From Fuerstiella sp. (lineage in GTDB: Bacteria > Planctomycetota > Planctomycetia > Planctomycetales > Planctomycetaceae), in NCBI GenBank assembly GCA_029245955.1, contig JAQWOH010000023.1, forward strand, positions 17,707 through 81,706: a stretch of DNA of 64,000 bases. Reading direction: 5' to 3'. Shown one piece after another: positions 18,125-26,770 of the stretch; position 1 is the stretch's first letter; every line of letters begins with the position of its first letter. The notes below the pieces were generated by a model. The model was not told the origin of the DNA and made no database searches. It saw only the letters and a program-made list of their open reading frames with translations. Made by a program: the position numbers and the translations under genes.

Positions 18125-19924
18125 ATGACTTTTCACCGGACGGCTATAGCTGCATTTTTGCTGCTGATAACGACACGAGCACTGGCCGGGAATCAGCCCG
18201 CGATGGACACAGAATTTGAAAGACTCGGCGAACAGTACATCGACCAGTTCGCCGCCTATTCACCGGTCCATGCTACGAGGCTGGGCGATCATCGCTTCGA
18301 CAGCGAACTTGATCAAGTTAACAGGGACGCTCGCGAACAACGGGCAAAGTGGATTCGCGGAGTCAACCAGCAACTTGAACAGATCGATGCTTCGCAACTG
18401 TCGCGCAGTAACCAGGTCGACTACGCACTGCTGAAACATGCGCTGGACGCACAGCTTTGGAAGCTCACGGAACTGCGTGAGTGGGAGTGGAATCCACTGA
18501 TCTATACAGGGTTAGCCGGCGATGCGATCTACGGCCTGATGGCCCGTGAATTCGCCCCGCAGCGCGAACGGCTTAATAACGTCGCACTGCGACTGGAGCA
18601 GTTTCCCCGGTTCCTGAAACAGGTACGCGATACCCTGGACGTCGAACGCGTGCCAGCCGTGCACGCCAGGACGGCCGCTGCACAGAACAGAGGTGTGCTG
18701 AAGACGATTGATCACCTGGTTCGACCACTCACAGGCGACCTTTCTGATCGGGAACGAGAACGGCTTGTGCGTGCGATTGGTGTCGCCGAGCAGGCGATCG
18801 GCGAACAGCAACGGTGGCTCGATTCGGAACTCGTTCCAAAAGCGAAGGGCGACGTACGACTTGGCATCGACCTTTACGAAAAGAAGCTGGGATTCGCGCT
18901 CAACTCACCGCTGAGTCGAGAAGAAATTCGCGATCTGGCCGCCCGGCGTGTGCAGGAACTTCACGAACAGATGTATAAGATTGCCAAAGAGCTGTATCGC
19001 GAGCAGTATCCGCTGACTCAGTTCCCCCAGCAGCCGCCGGATGAGTTCCGCCGTGCGGTGATCCGCTTCGGGCTGGAGAAGGCATATGCCAGGGCGCCAA
19101 GGGCCGACGAAATTGTCTCGACTGCGCGGGAGTCCGTCGCGGCAGCCACCGAATTCATCCGTCGTAACAACCTAATCACGCTGATGCCTGATCCCCTTGA
19201 AATCATCATCATGCCTGAGTTTCAGCGCGGCGTTTCGCTGGCCTACTGCGACGCGCCCGGAGCACTGGAAACAGGTCAGAAAACCTTTTACGCCGTGTCA
19301 CCAATCCCGGCCGACTGGACGGAGAAACAAGTCCGCTCGCACTTACGTGAGTACAACGTACGCTCAATGGACGTACTGACGATTCACGAAGCGATGCCGG
19401 GGCACTTTCTGCAACTGGCTCATGCAAATCGCTATCCGGGCCAGCTGCGACACCTGTTTCAGTCGGGAGTCTTTGTCGAAGGCTGGGCTGTATATGCCGA
19501 ATGGATGATGTGCGAAGAAGGCTTTCGTGACGACGATCCTCTGCTGAAACTGATCACACTTAAGTGGTATCTGCGGGACGTCACAAACGCCATCCTGGAC
19601 CATGCTGTCCACGTCGACGGAATCTCACGACACGATGGGATGCAGCTGATGGTGGAACAGGCGTTCCAGGAGGAACGCGAAGCGGCCGGCAAATGGACGC
19701 GAGCTCAACTGACGGCTGCTCAATTGTCCACGTATTTTGTGGGATACCTGGAACACCTGGCCCTCCGCCGTGAGGCAGAAGAACATTGGGGCAGGGACTT
19801 CGATCTGAAGACGTATCACGACAAGGTACTGTCCTGGGGATCTCCCCCCACAAAGTTCGTCAGAGCGCTGTTGCTGGATCAGCAGATCCCTTTGCCACAG
19901 GCGTTGAACCCGTCACCCAATTGA
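18125..19924 (+). CDS. Secreted DUF885 metallopeptidase-like protein
   Basis: 599 residues with a signal peptide (MTFHRT, hydrophobic core, cleavage near ALAG). This is a DUF885 protein: all-helical, with the zinc-type signature HEAMPGH near residue 420 and the downstream Glu-bearing segment FVEGWAVYAEWMMCEEG. Members resemble M32/M3 peptidases and some are confirmed peptidases. Length is normal. It is the last gene of the hydrolase-symporter-M24 operon, 2 nt after the M24 stop. It is likely the periplasmic peptidase of the set, cutting peptides before uptake. The family is secure; substrate range is inferred from neighbours. Confidence 0.92.
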   Translation: MTFHRTAIAAFLLLITTRALAGNQPAMDTEFERLGEQYIDQFAAYSPVHATRLGDHRFDSELDQVNRDAREQRAKWIRGVNQQLEQIDASQLSRSNQVDYALLKHALDAQLWKLTELREWEWNPLIYTGLAGDAIYGLMAREFAPQRERLNNVALRLEQFPRFLKQVRDTLDVERVPAVHARTAAAQNRGVLKTIDHLVRPLTGDLSDRERERLVRAIGVAEQAIGEQQRWLDSELVPKAKGDVRLGIDLYEKKLGFALNSPLSREEIRDLAARRVQELHEQMYKIAKELYREQYPLTQFPQQPPDEFRRAVIRFGLEKAYARAPRADEIVSTARESVAAATEFIRRNNLITLMPDPLEIIIMPEFQRGVSLAYCDAPGALETGQKTFYAVSPIPADWTEKQVRSHLREYNVRSMDVLTIHEAMPGHFLQLAHANRYPGQLRHLFQSGVFVEGWAVYAEWMMCEEGFRDDDPLLKLITLKWYLRDVTNAILDHAVHVDGISRHDGMQLMVEQAFQEEREAAGKWTRAQLTAAQLSTYFVGYLEHLALRREAEEHWGRDFDLKTYHDKVLSWGSPPTKFVRALLLDQQIPLPQALNPSPN

Positions 19925-20115
19925 GGTTTCCCGACGGTCAGTGGATTTACTTGCAGTCCCGTGTTAGTGTAGCCGAACAGGCAGTCTGCATCGGTTAGTG
20001 CAGTTTTCGAATACACGAAGCTCGTTCGGGCTCGTGGGAAACACACATCGCAGGCCGGAACACGTTTTTTGCGACCACAAGTCAGCGTAATACGCTGTAG
20101 TGATGGGAGGCTGAA

Positions 20116-21099
20116 ATGTTTCGTAAGTTTCCAATCGTTTGCCTGATTCTGCTGCCTGAGGTCTTGCCCGCTCAAAGGGTCCCGGAAATGCGCGACGTCC
20201 CCGATCTGTGGGTCGTCGACTATCCGTCGGTCGAGAAGGTTGCTCCGCCGACGAAGAGGGCATTTTTTGATGCCGCCAATACGATTTTAAAACGTGGCTC
20301 AAAGACCTATCGGACAGAGATCAATGGTGGTTATGGAAGAGTTGCACAAGGGGGTGGGCATAGAATTGTGCACGTTGGCGTGGATGTTGGCCTTTATCGA
20401 GTAAACGAACCTGTGTACGCCGCTGCGGCTGGGGTCGTAAGAGTTTCCATGGGCCCAAAACCGGCGACACGTCGGAGATCAACGGACAAACAGGCGCCAA
20501 CGAACACAGGCATGGTATGGGGGAACTTTATAGTCATTGAACATCGATTTCCCGACGAAAAGTACTTCACCTCGGTGTATGGTCACCTGGACTCAGCTCG
20601 CCTGGTCCGGACCGGAGATGTCGTTAAGGCTGGTCAGATGCTGGGGAAGATCGGGCGAAAGGATGTCAACGTCAACGGCGGCTATGTCCCTCATCTGCAT
20701 TTCGGAATTCGCGAAGGACGCATGGCCGAGCCCGGTTCCGCTCTCACGTATGTCGCTGTCAACGGCAAGTACTATCCGCTGATTCTCAGGGAAGTCGGTC
20801 CGGAAACCAGCACTGTGCAGTTGGATCTGAGCAAAGAGATTCAGGTTCCAGCGGGCGTCGTCATTCCGGGTGGAATCGACGTCTCCGAAGCCAATGTTGG
20901 CCTTCGACAGGTTCCGTCAGGACGCCTTTGGGTGATGACTCGTCCCGAATTTTCGCTGTCTGGACACACCGACAAGTTCGAACCGTGGCTTGACCCTTTG
21001 CCGTTTCTGCGCGGACACGGTGCAACGACTCGACCGGCACGATTTCATCGAGCACGAATTAAGCCGGCCACGGCACCGTCAGCAGCCGATACAAAATGA
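20116..21099 (+). CDS. Secreted M23 (LytM-type) zinc peptidase
   Basis: 327 residues with a short signal peptide ending near LPAQ. The M23 core shows His86 and Asp90 (HVGVD), His157 (VYGHLD) and His193-x-His195 (HLHFG), the expected zinc and catalytic residues for a beta-lytic or lysostaphin-like endopeptidase that cuts peptide cross-bridges. The region after ~230 is a beta-rich extension ending in a basic tail. The last ~22 codons lie inside a 64-bp dispersed repeat (21029-21092), so the present C-terminus may have been acquired or altered by that repeat. GGGAGG lies 6-11 nt before the start. It appears monocistronic. Confidence 0.9.
   Translation: MFRKFPIVCLILLPEVLPAQRVPEMRDVPDLWVVDYPSVEKVAPPTKRAFFDAANTILKRGSKTYRTEINGGYGRVAQGGGHRIVHVGVDVGLYRVNEPVYAAAAGVVRVSMGPKPATRRRSTDKQAPTNTGMVWGNFIVIEHRFPDEKYFTSVYGHLDSARLVRTGDVVKAGQMLGKIGRKDVNVNGGYVPHLHFGIREGRMAEPGSALTYVAVNGKYYPLILREVGPETSTVQLDLSKEIQVPAGVVIPGGIDVSEANVGLRQVPSGRLWVMTRPEFSLSGHTDKFEPWLDPLPFLRGHGATTRPARFHRARIKPATAPSAADTK
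21029..21092 (+). repeat. 64-bp dispersed repeat, copy A
   Basis: Matches 22724-22787 in direct orientation without gaps: by hand count 54 of 64 positions agree and the left 27 positions are identical. This copy forms the 3' end of the M23 gene. On the minus strand both copies encode LTVP, then an in-frame TAA, then VLDEIVPVE, so the element may descend from a minus-strand coding sequence or be a conserved intergenic element. Confidence 0.8.
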
Positions 21100-21100
21100 T

Positions 21101-21159
21101 CATGACAGCACCGATAGAGCCAGCACTGTGATTCGTGGCATAAGCCCATTGCTGTCATG
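21101..21159. terminator. Inverted repeat between convergent genes, possible bidirectional terminator
   Basis: CATGACAGCA at 21101-21110 is perfectly complementary to TGCTGTCATG at 21150-21159, with a 39-nt loop. It starts 2 nt after the M23 stop and precedes the end of the convergent DUF1559 gene, a position suited to transcription termination from both sides. There is no T-run, so an intrinsic mechanism is doubtful. Confidence 0.3.
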
Positions 21160-21240
21160 GTCGTACCTGTCCGCGGCGTCGCGTCCGTTTGCTTCGTGGG
21201 CAGAATGTCCAATGTGTCCCGGTGACCATCCCATGCAGCA

Positions 21241-22422
21241 TCAAAAATCCTGCGACAAAGGGGGCTGTGGGCGAAAACTCTGTCCCGTAATCGCCCCGTC
21301 ACATGTGACTCCGCGTACCGTTCGCAGGACTGAGCCGCGCGGTGTGACAATTTGGGCGTAAACGGCAGCATCAATTGAATCGCTGAGTGACCGTGCCGCA
21401 CCGCTCACCATGGCGACATTGATGATACCGGGATGGTCTGAAGATGGAGTAGGCGTTCCTTCGCCGAGGAATCTGCCCGCATTCGGACGTCCGCTGAGCC
21501 CGACAGGGTTGGCAGGAAACGGGAAGTTCCTTCCGTGGGCAACGGCTGGATCGACAGGATAAATGAAGCCGCAGTTTCTGGGTTCAGGGTCAGAAAAAAG
21601 GCCGGCCGAGCCAGCATTGACGTTTTCAGTAATCAGAATCGTGTTGTCACCACCGTCGTAGACCTGACTCACTCTCAGGCTGCCGTTTTTCCCGGAAAGC
21701 GATGGCCATGATATTCCCGTGTCCCGGGTCAGGTCAGAATCAACATTGTCGGACCAGTCGCACGAATGGCAATTGACTCGCCCCGGCCGCCGCGAGTCTT
21801 CATCCCAGTCGAATGGAATCACGCCCGGCGAGTGCAGGTCGATAAGCCGAAATCGCTGTCCCCGTGTCAGCCGGTCTGTTCTTGTCTGAAACTGTGACAG
21901 ATCGCCATATCCCATATTGATCACATAACTGAGTCCGCCAGGTCCTTCAGCGGATGAATCGTCCGGACAGGCCAAAATGCTGAGATGGATTCTGGCCAGC
22001 GAAACATTTGCTGAGCTGCCAGCCGGTATCGTCCTCTGCCACCGATCGAAAAGATCCTGTCGGTCAAGTTCGGGCAGACATTCCACCACCCAATTGATAC
22101 CAGCATTGCCGCCGAAACGAACCAGTGTTATTTCTTCCGGCGTGCCGGGAGGGCACATCGAGGATGTTGGCAACACCGTGCGAAAATGCCCTGAAGCGGG
22201 AAACTGTTTCCCGTTGCGTTCTGTCACCTGAAGTACGGCCAACGCCACCTGGCGAATGTTATTCAAGCACTGTGTACGTCGTGCGGCACTGCGAGCATTC
22301 TGAATGGCAGGCAGAATCAGTGACATAAGCGTGGCGATAATGGAGATCACGACCAGCAGCTCAATGAGAGTGAAGCCGGTGCGTGTATTCCGGAACACCG
22401 ATGTGAAACCTCGTGACTGCAT
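21241..22422 (-). CDS. DUF1559 prepilin-like protein
   Basis: I chose the ATG at 22422 (393 residues) because GGAGA stands about 9 nt upstream and the protein then begins with a class III prepilin leader (TRTG cut before [17 protein letters not shown]). A longer frame to 22506 adds 28 residues without a ribosome site. The rest is a DUF1559 domain, the planctomycete-expanded pseudopilin-like family. The C-terminal H-x9-DG signature is present in altered form: [12 protein letters not shown] has Ser where Asp is usual. It is presumably assembled at the cell surface by a type II secretion or type IV pilus-like machine; its role is unknown. It is bracketed by the two copies of the 64-bp repeat. 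Confidence 0.9.
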   Translation of the reverse strand: MQSRGFTSVFRNTRTGFTLIELLVVISIIATLMSLILPAIQNARSAARRTQCLNNIRQVALAVLQVTERNGKQFPASGHFRTVLPTSSMCPPGTPEEITLVRFGGNAGINWVVECLPELDRQDLFDRWQRTIPAGSSANVSLARIHLSILACPDDSSAEGPGGLSYVINMGYGDLSQFQTRTDRLTRGQRFRLIDLHSPGVIPFDWDEDSRRPGRVNCHSCDWSDNVDSDLTRDTGISWPSLSGKNGSLRVSQVYDGGDNTILITENVNAGSAGLFSDPEPRNCGFIYPVDPAVAHGRNFPFPANPVGLSGRPNAGRFLGEGTPTPSSDHPGIINVAMVSGAARSLSDSIDAAVYAQIVTPRGSVLRTVRGVTCDGAITGQSFRPQPPLSQDF

Positions 22423-22723
22423 TAGAGTTCTCCAGAAACAAATCATTGAGGCGAAATGCGCGGCAGGAGACCTAATGGACGCTTCGTCTGGATTCCTGCC
22501 AATCAATCTCAGTCTTCAAAACGCAAACTGTGGAAGCATATCCGGCAAGAAAAGGAAAATACTGCGGGTGTCCCAGGAATGTTTTTGGATTTCAGAATGG
22601 TGTGCCTCTCCGTGTCCGATTCTGGTTCGACGGTGCATACGCGGAATTCCTGAGATTCCGTTCGCTGATCGTGCCGCAAATGTGTGTTCGCCTCCGTGAC
22701 GACTCTGGGTTCAAAGGTTACAG
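22423..22723. other. Intergenic region upstream of the DUF1559 gene
   Basis: About 300 bp between the DUF1559 start and copy B of the repeat. It must contain the DUF1559 promoter on the minus strand, but I see no recognisable gene, RNA or clear promoter box. Confidence 0.4.
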
Positions 22724-22787
22724 CTCGACCGGCACGATTTCATCGAGCACCCATTAAACCATCCGCGGCACCGTCAGCGACACATAC
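22724..22787 (+). repeat. 64-bp dispersed repeat, copy B
   Basis: Direct-orientation partner of 21029-21092, differing at about 10 positions, all in the right-hand part. It lies between the DUF1559 promoter region and a transposase remnant. In minus-strand reading it gives AGSYVSLTVPRMV, TAA, WVLDEIVPVEL, stop, parallel to the copy A reading. Confidence 0.8.
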
Positions 22788-22827
22788 GAACCCGCGGTGA
22801 ATGCGGCCCCGAAGAAGGTAGTCGTCG

Positions 22828-22969
22828 GCCCTCGTTTTTGTCGAATCCTTCAATGGAAAAATTTCGCGATGAGTTGCTTAACGTAGAGCTGTTTGACACT
22901 CTGCGGGTCGCTCGTGTACTGACAGAATGTTGCAGGCGTCAATTCGGACAACGCCCTTCGTCTGCATGA
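22828..22969 (+). mobile_element. IS3-family transposase remnant (OrfB C-terminal end)
   Basis: Reading SALVFVESFNGK and, after a one-base shift at the A-run near 22861, FRDELLNVELFDTLRVARVL and RRQFGQRPSSA gives the tail of an IS3-type integrase-core transposase (typical pattern: ESFNGKLRDE, then ARxxLxxWRRxYN, then RPHSxL). Only ~45 codons survive, the frame is broken, the usual Trp is Cys and the N-x-x-RPH motif is degraded. No inverted terminal repeats were found. It is a dead relic lying just upstream of the first sulfatase. Confidence 0.65.
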
Positions 22970-22981
22970 CACGTTGAGATA

Positions 22982-24604
22982 ATGCCAACTGCCCGATGCT
23001 TTGGAACAAACAGAATGTACCAGACGCTTTTCCGAGCCGTTCTACTGATGCTGCTCTCGATGGCGGAAAATGCCGCGACCGACCGACCCAACATTCTGTA
23101 CATCATGTCGGACGACCACGCCTGTAATGCGATCAGCGCCTATGGTGGCCGGCTGGCGAAGGTCGCTCCCACTCCGAATATCGACCGTATCGCGCGGGAA
23201 GGCATTCGTCTGGACAAGTGCTACGTCACAAACTCGATCTGTACGCCCAGTCGTGCGGTCATACTCTCCGGTCAGCACTCGCATGTGAATGGTGTTCGTA
23301 CGTTGCTGGATGCGTTCCCGGGTCCCGAATCCGGTACGCCAAATGTTGCCGCGATTCTCAATCGTTCGGGCTACCAGACCGCTCTGATCGGAAAGTGGCA
23401 TCTGCGTTCGCCGCCCTGGGGATTTGACTTCTGGAAGGTCGGCCCGGGTCAGGGTTTCTACCATAACCCTGTGTTCGTGGCGTCGACCGATGGCGTGGCC
23501 TACGAAACGGGGCTTGCAAGGAAACTACCGCGAACGCAGGGCTACTACACCGACCTGGTCACGGATTACGCCGTCGACTGGCTTGAGCATCGCGACCACG
23601 AAAAACCTTTTTTTCTGATGCTTCATCACAAAGCACCGCATGGAAAGTGGGAGCCGGCCAGGCGCCACCACGATTATCTTGCGGATGTCGAGATTCCGGA
23701 ACCGGCCACACTCTGGGAAGACTTCTCACACCGGTCCGAAGCGACACGAAAGATGGGGACGTCCATCACAAGTCGACTGGCCGGTCGCCGTACGATGGTC
23801 GACGACGTGCAGAAGTCCAACTGGCCCGCAGGCTCTGTCGACATGACCGGCATGACAGAGAAGCAAAAGGGCAAAGCGGCCTACCAGAAATATCTGCACG
23901 ACTATCTTGCATGCGTGAAGGCGGTCGATGAAAACGTGGGCCGCGTTCTGGATTATCTCGACAGGTCGGGCCTGGCAGACAATACGCTGGTGATCTACAC
24001 GGCGGATCAGGGCATGTTTCTTGGCGAGCATGATTATTTCGACAAACGCTGGATCTACGAAGAGTGTTTCCGGATGCCATTCCTCGCTCGTCTGCCCGGC
24101 ACCATTCCACCTGGTTCAGTAAATGGAGATCAGCTTTGCTCGAACCTGGATTTCGCCCAGACATTTCTGGAATTCGCTGAAGCCGATGACGTGCCCGAAA
24201 TCAAACAGATGCAGGGTCACAGCCTGCGGGGGCTGCTGGCTGGCGAAACTCCTGACGATTGGCGCGACGCCGTTTATTACCGGTATTGGATGCATCTTGC
24301 CCATCACCACATTCCCGGCCACTACGGTGTGCGCGATGGACGATACAAATTGGCCTTCTTTTATGGTCTGCCTCTGGATGCGACTTTGGGCAAGGGCACA
24401 TTTCCGCCCAGCACCGCCGGATGGGAACTGTACGACCTTGCAGTCGATCCGCAGGAAACAAACAACGTCTATCGAGATCCCGCATATGCGTCGATCGCGA
24501 GACGCCTCAAGCGGCGGCTGCTTGAGCTGAAGTACGAATACGGTGATCGAGACGAGGATTATCCGAAGTTGTTGAAGGTGCGGGACGCACATTGGGGAAG
24601 CTGA
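22982..24604 (+). CDS. Secreted sulfatase (arylsulfatase/GlcNAc-6-sulfatase-like)
   Basis: 540 residues; a start at 23015 (MYQTLFRAV) would also give a signal peptide, so the exact start is uncertain. Sulfatase signatures: metal-binding SDDH near residue 44, formylglycine motif CTPSR at 87-91 followed by the GQHSHVNGV helix, IGKWHL, the second metal site YTADQGMFLGEHDYF and a C-terminal DP-x-E-x-x-N motif. The EHDYFDKRWIYEE pattern resembles sulfatases acting on sulfated amino sugars and fucans. It needs formylglycine maturation of Cys87. It is first of two plus-strand sulfatase genes, 141 nt before the second, forming a likely operon for stripping sulfate from a polysaccharide. Confidence 0.92.
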   Translation: MPTARCFGTNRMYQTLFRAVLLMLLSMAENAATDRPNILYIMSDDHACNAISAYGGRLAKVAPTPNIDRIAREGIRLDKCYVTNSICTPSRAVILSGQHSHVNGVRTLLDAFPGPESGTPNVAAILNRSGYQTALIGKWHLRSPPWGFDFWKVGPGQGFYHNPVFVASTDGVAYETGLARKLPRTQGYYTDLVTDYAVDWLEHRDHEKPFFLMLHHKAPHGKWEPARRHHDYLADVEIPEPATLWEDFSHRSEATRKMGTSITSRLAGRRTMVDDVQKSNWPAGSVDMTGMTEKQKGKAAYQKYLHDYLACVKAVDENVGRVLDYLDRSGLADNTLVIYTADQGMFLGEHDYFDKRWIYEECFRMPFLARLPGTIPPGSVNGDQLCSNLDFAQTFLEFAEADDVPEIKQMQGHSLRGLLAGETPDDWRDAVYYRYWMHLAHHHIPGHYGVRDGRYKLAFFYGLPLDATLGKGTFPPSTAGWELYDLAVDPQETNNVYRDPAYASIARRLKRRLLELKYEYGDRDEDYPKLLKVRDAHWGS

Positions 24605-24745
24605 ACGGAGTGTTCCTCTGTGGCCAGCCGTTCTGCAGCTGTCATCGTTTACTCGGTTGCTGCGTTCTTTCTAAAGGAAAACGTGGGCGGTGAAAGAAGA
24701 TCCCTGCACAACATGAGTTGCTGCACAAAGAAAAAAGACGACCCG

Positions 24746-26740
24746 ATGAAACACATTCCTGCAATCCTCTTCGGCATCGTGCTGGCAAATTCTGCAGCAG
24801 CCGTGGAGCCGCCCAATATTCTGTTCTGTATCTCCGATGATCAGAGCTATGCGCATGCGAGCGCTAACGGTGATCCAGTGATCAAGACTCCGGCGTTCGA
24901 TCGTGTCGCTCGTGAAGGCATCCGTTTCACGCGTGCCTTCTGCGACGCACCCACCTGCGGGCCGTCGCGCAGCGCCATCCTGACGGGGCAGCCTATCTGG
25001 CGTCTGGAAGAAGCCGGGAATATTCACAGTACGTTGCCGGTGAAGTTCGCGACCTACACGGAAGAACTGCAGAAGTCCGGGTATTTTATCGGTCACACAG
25101 GCAAGGGCTGGAGTCCGGGGCGGGACGAACCTGGCGGCCGCACCGAAAACGCCGCAGGTCCTCCTTATAAAACTTACGTGTACGGACGCGGAGAACTAAA
25201 AAACGTCGTGCCGCTGGCCGGCGCAAGTCGGATCGCCTACTCGCATAACTTCGGCGACTTTCTGGGCCAGTGTCCTGATGGCAAACCATTCTGCTTCTGG
25301 CTGGGTACCAGTGAACCTCATCGAGGATATGCGCAAGGCCTGTGGAAGACAAAAGGAAAAGACCCCGCCAACGTTGTCGTCCCGCCTATCTTCCCGGACC
25401 ACCCCATCGTCCGTGACGACATTCTGGATTACTGCCACGAGATCGAACACTTCGACCATCACGTGGGCGAAGCGATCGCACTGCTGGAAAAAAGCGGGCA
25501 GCTGGACAACACAATCATCGTGGTCACCAGTGATCACGGCATGCCCTTTCCCCGGTCCAAAGCCAGTCTGTACGATGCTGGCACTCATGTGCCACTGGCC
25601 ATTCGGTGGCCGGCCGGCATCACGTCGCCCGGTCGAGTGTACGACGGTCTGGTGAACCTCAGCGACGTGGCACCTACGTTTCTGCAGGCGGTGGGACTGA
25701 CTGCACCTGACATGATGACCGCAAACAGTCTGACGGACGTGTTCGCGTCCGCAAAGGCAGAGGTGCGTTCCAGTGCGTTTACCGCGATGGAACGCCATGA
25801 CGGCTGCCGCGAAGGGGGCAAAGGTTATCCGTGTCGAGCGATTCGGACGGCCGACTTTCTGTACATCAGGAACTATGAACCCGACCGCTGGCCGGCCGGC
25901 GATCCGGACCGGACTGTTTGCGCCCGTGACATTCCGTTTGGCGAAGTCGACAGTTCACCAACCAAACAACTGCTGATGGACAATGCCGACAAGGATGGAT
26001 TTCGACGTTTTCATGAACTGGCGTTTGGTAAACGTCCGGCTGAGGAACTATACGATGTTGTCAATGATCCGGGGCAGTTGGTGAACCTGGCTGTCGACCC
26101 GAAATACCAGGCAATCAGGAGCCGTCAGGCAAAAGCTCTGCAGGACCATCTTGTGGCGACGAAAGACCCTCGTGCTTTGGGTCTGGACGCACCCTGGGAC
26201 TACTACCCCTATTACGGTCGGCGAAGTAACAGCGACTGGCAGGTGGCCCCGCGGCCGGGCACAGAGAAGAAGACTGAACCGACGACACCGATTCCCGGTG
26301 GTCGAGAAAAACGCATCGACCTGCAGTCCTCTGTCGACCGCTTCGCTCCGGGATGGGTCGTGAAAAATTGCGGGCGCTATGCCAACGTCGGACTGCATAC
26401 GTCGCTGCAGGGACGGAAAGACGTTCTTGTCACTCATCCCCTCAAACGGGCAGCCGCCTGTACGCTGACTCGACAACTGGCAGTACCATCGGGGCAGCCT
26501 CAGTTGCGACTGGTTCTGGGACATGATCCACGCGGCAACTGGCAGCTGATCGTGCGAGCCGAGGGTAAAGAATTGCTTTCGAAGACAGTCGGAAGCGACA
26601 CCACCACAGACGGCTGGATGGAAATCGATATCGACCTTTCAAGCTACGCCGGCCGCACCATTGCTCTGGAACTGCTGAATCAGCCCACCGGCTGGGCCTT
26701 TGAGCATGGCCGCTGGGCGGCAATCGCAGTGATACCGTAG
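24746..26740 (+). CDS. Secreted sulfatase, heparan N-sulfatase-like, with C-terminal beta domain
   Basis: I chose the ATG at 24746 (664 residues) because MKHIPAILFGIVLANSAAA is a clean signal peptide; the open frame to 24620 adds 42 unlikely residues. Motifs: SDDQ at 30-33, formylglycine motif CGPSR at 71-75, GHTGKGW, second metal site VVTSDHGMPFPRSK and LYDVVNDPGQLVNL. The D-D-Q-S-Y start and the G-P-S-R core are typical of the sulfamidase-like subfamily. After ~530 an extra beta-rich domain of about 135 residues (LRLVLGHDPRGNWQLIVR, ALELLNQPTGW) probably binds carbohydrate. Its end faces the minus-strand sulfatase operon with only 30 bp between them. Confidence 0.92.
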   Translation: MKHIPAILFGIVLANSAAAVEPPNILFCISDDQSYAHASANGDPVIKTPAFDRVAREGIRFTRAFCDAPTCGPSRSAILTGQPIWRLEEAGNIHSTLPVKFATYTEELQKSGYFIGHTGKGWSPGRDEPGGRTENAAGPPYKTYVYGRGELKNVVPLAGASRIAYSHNFGDFLGQCPDGKPFCFWLGTSEPHRGYAQGLWKTKGKDPANVVVPPIFPDHPIVRDDILDYCHEIEHFDHHVGEAIALLEKSGQLDNTIIVVTSDHGMPFPRSKASLYDAGTHVPLAIRWPAGITSPGRVYDGLVNLSDVAPTFLQAVGLTAPDMMTANSLTDVFASAKAEVRSSAFTAMERHDGCREGGKGYPCRAIRTADFLYIRNYEPDRWPAGDPDRTVCARDIPFGEVDSSPTKQLLMDNADKDGFRRFHELAFGKRPAEELYDVVNDPGQLVNLAVDPKYQAIRSRQAKALQDHLVATKDPRALGLDAPWDYYPYYGRRSNSDWQVAPRPGTEKKTEPTTPIPGGREKRIDLQSSVDRFAPGWVVKNCGRYANVGLHTSLQGRKDVLVTHPLKRAAACTLTRQLAVPSGQPQLRLVLGHDPRGNWQLIVRAEGKELLSKTVGSDTTTDGWMEIDIDLSSYAGRTIALELLNQPTGWAFEHGRWAAIAVIP

Positions 26741-26770
26741 CCGGACCGCCCCGCGCAACACCGGACCGCA

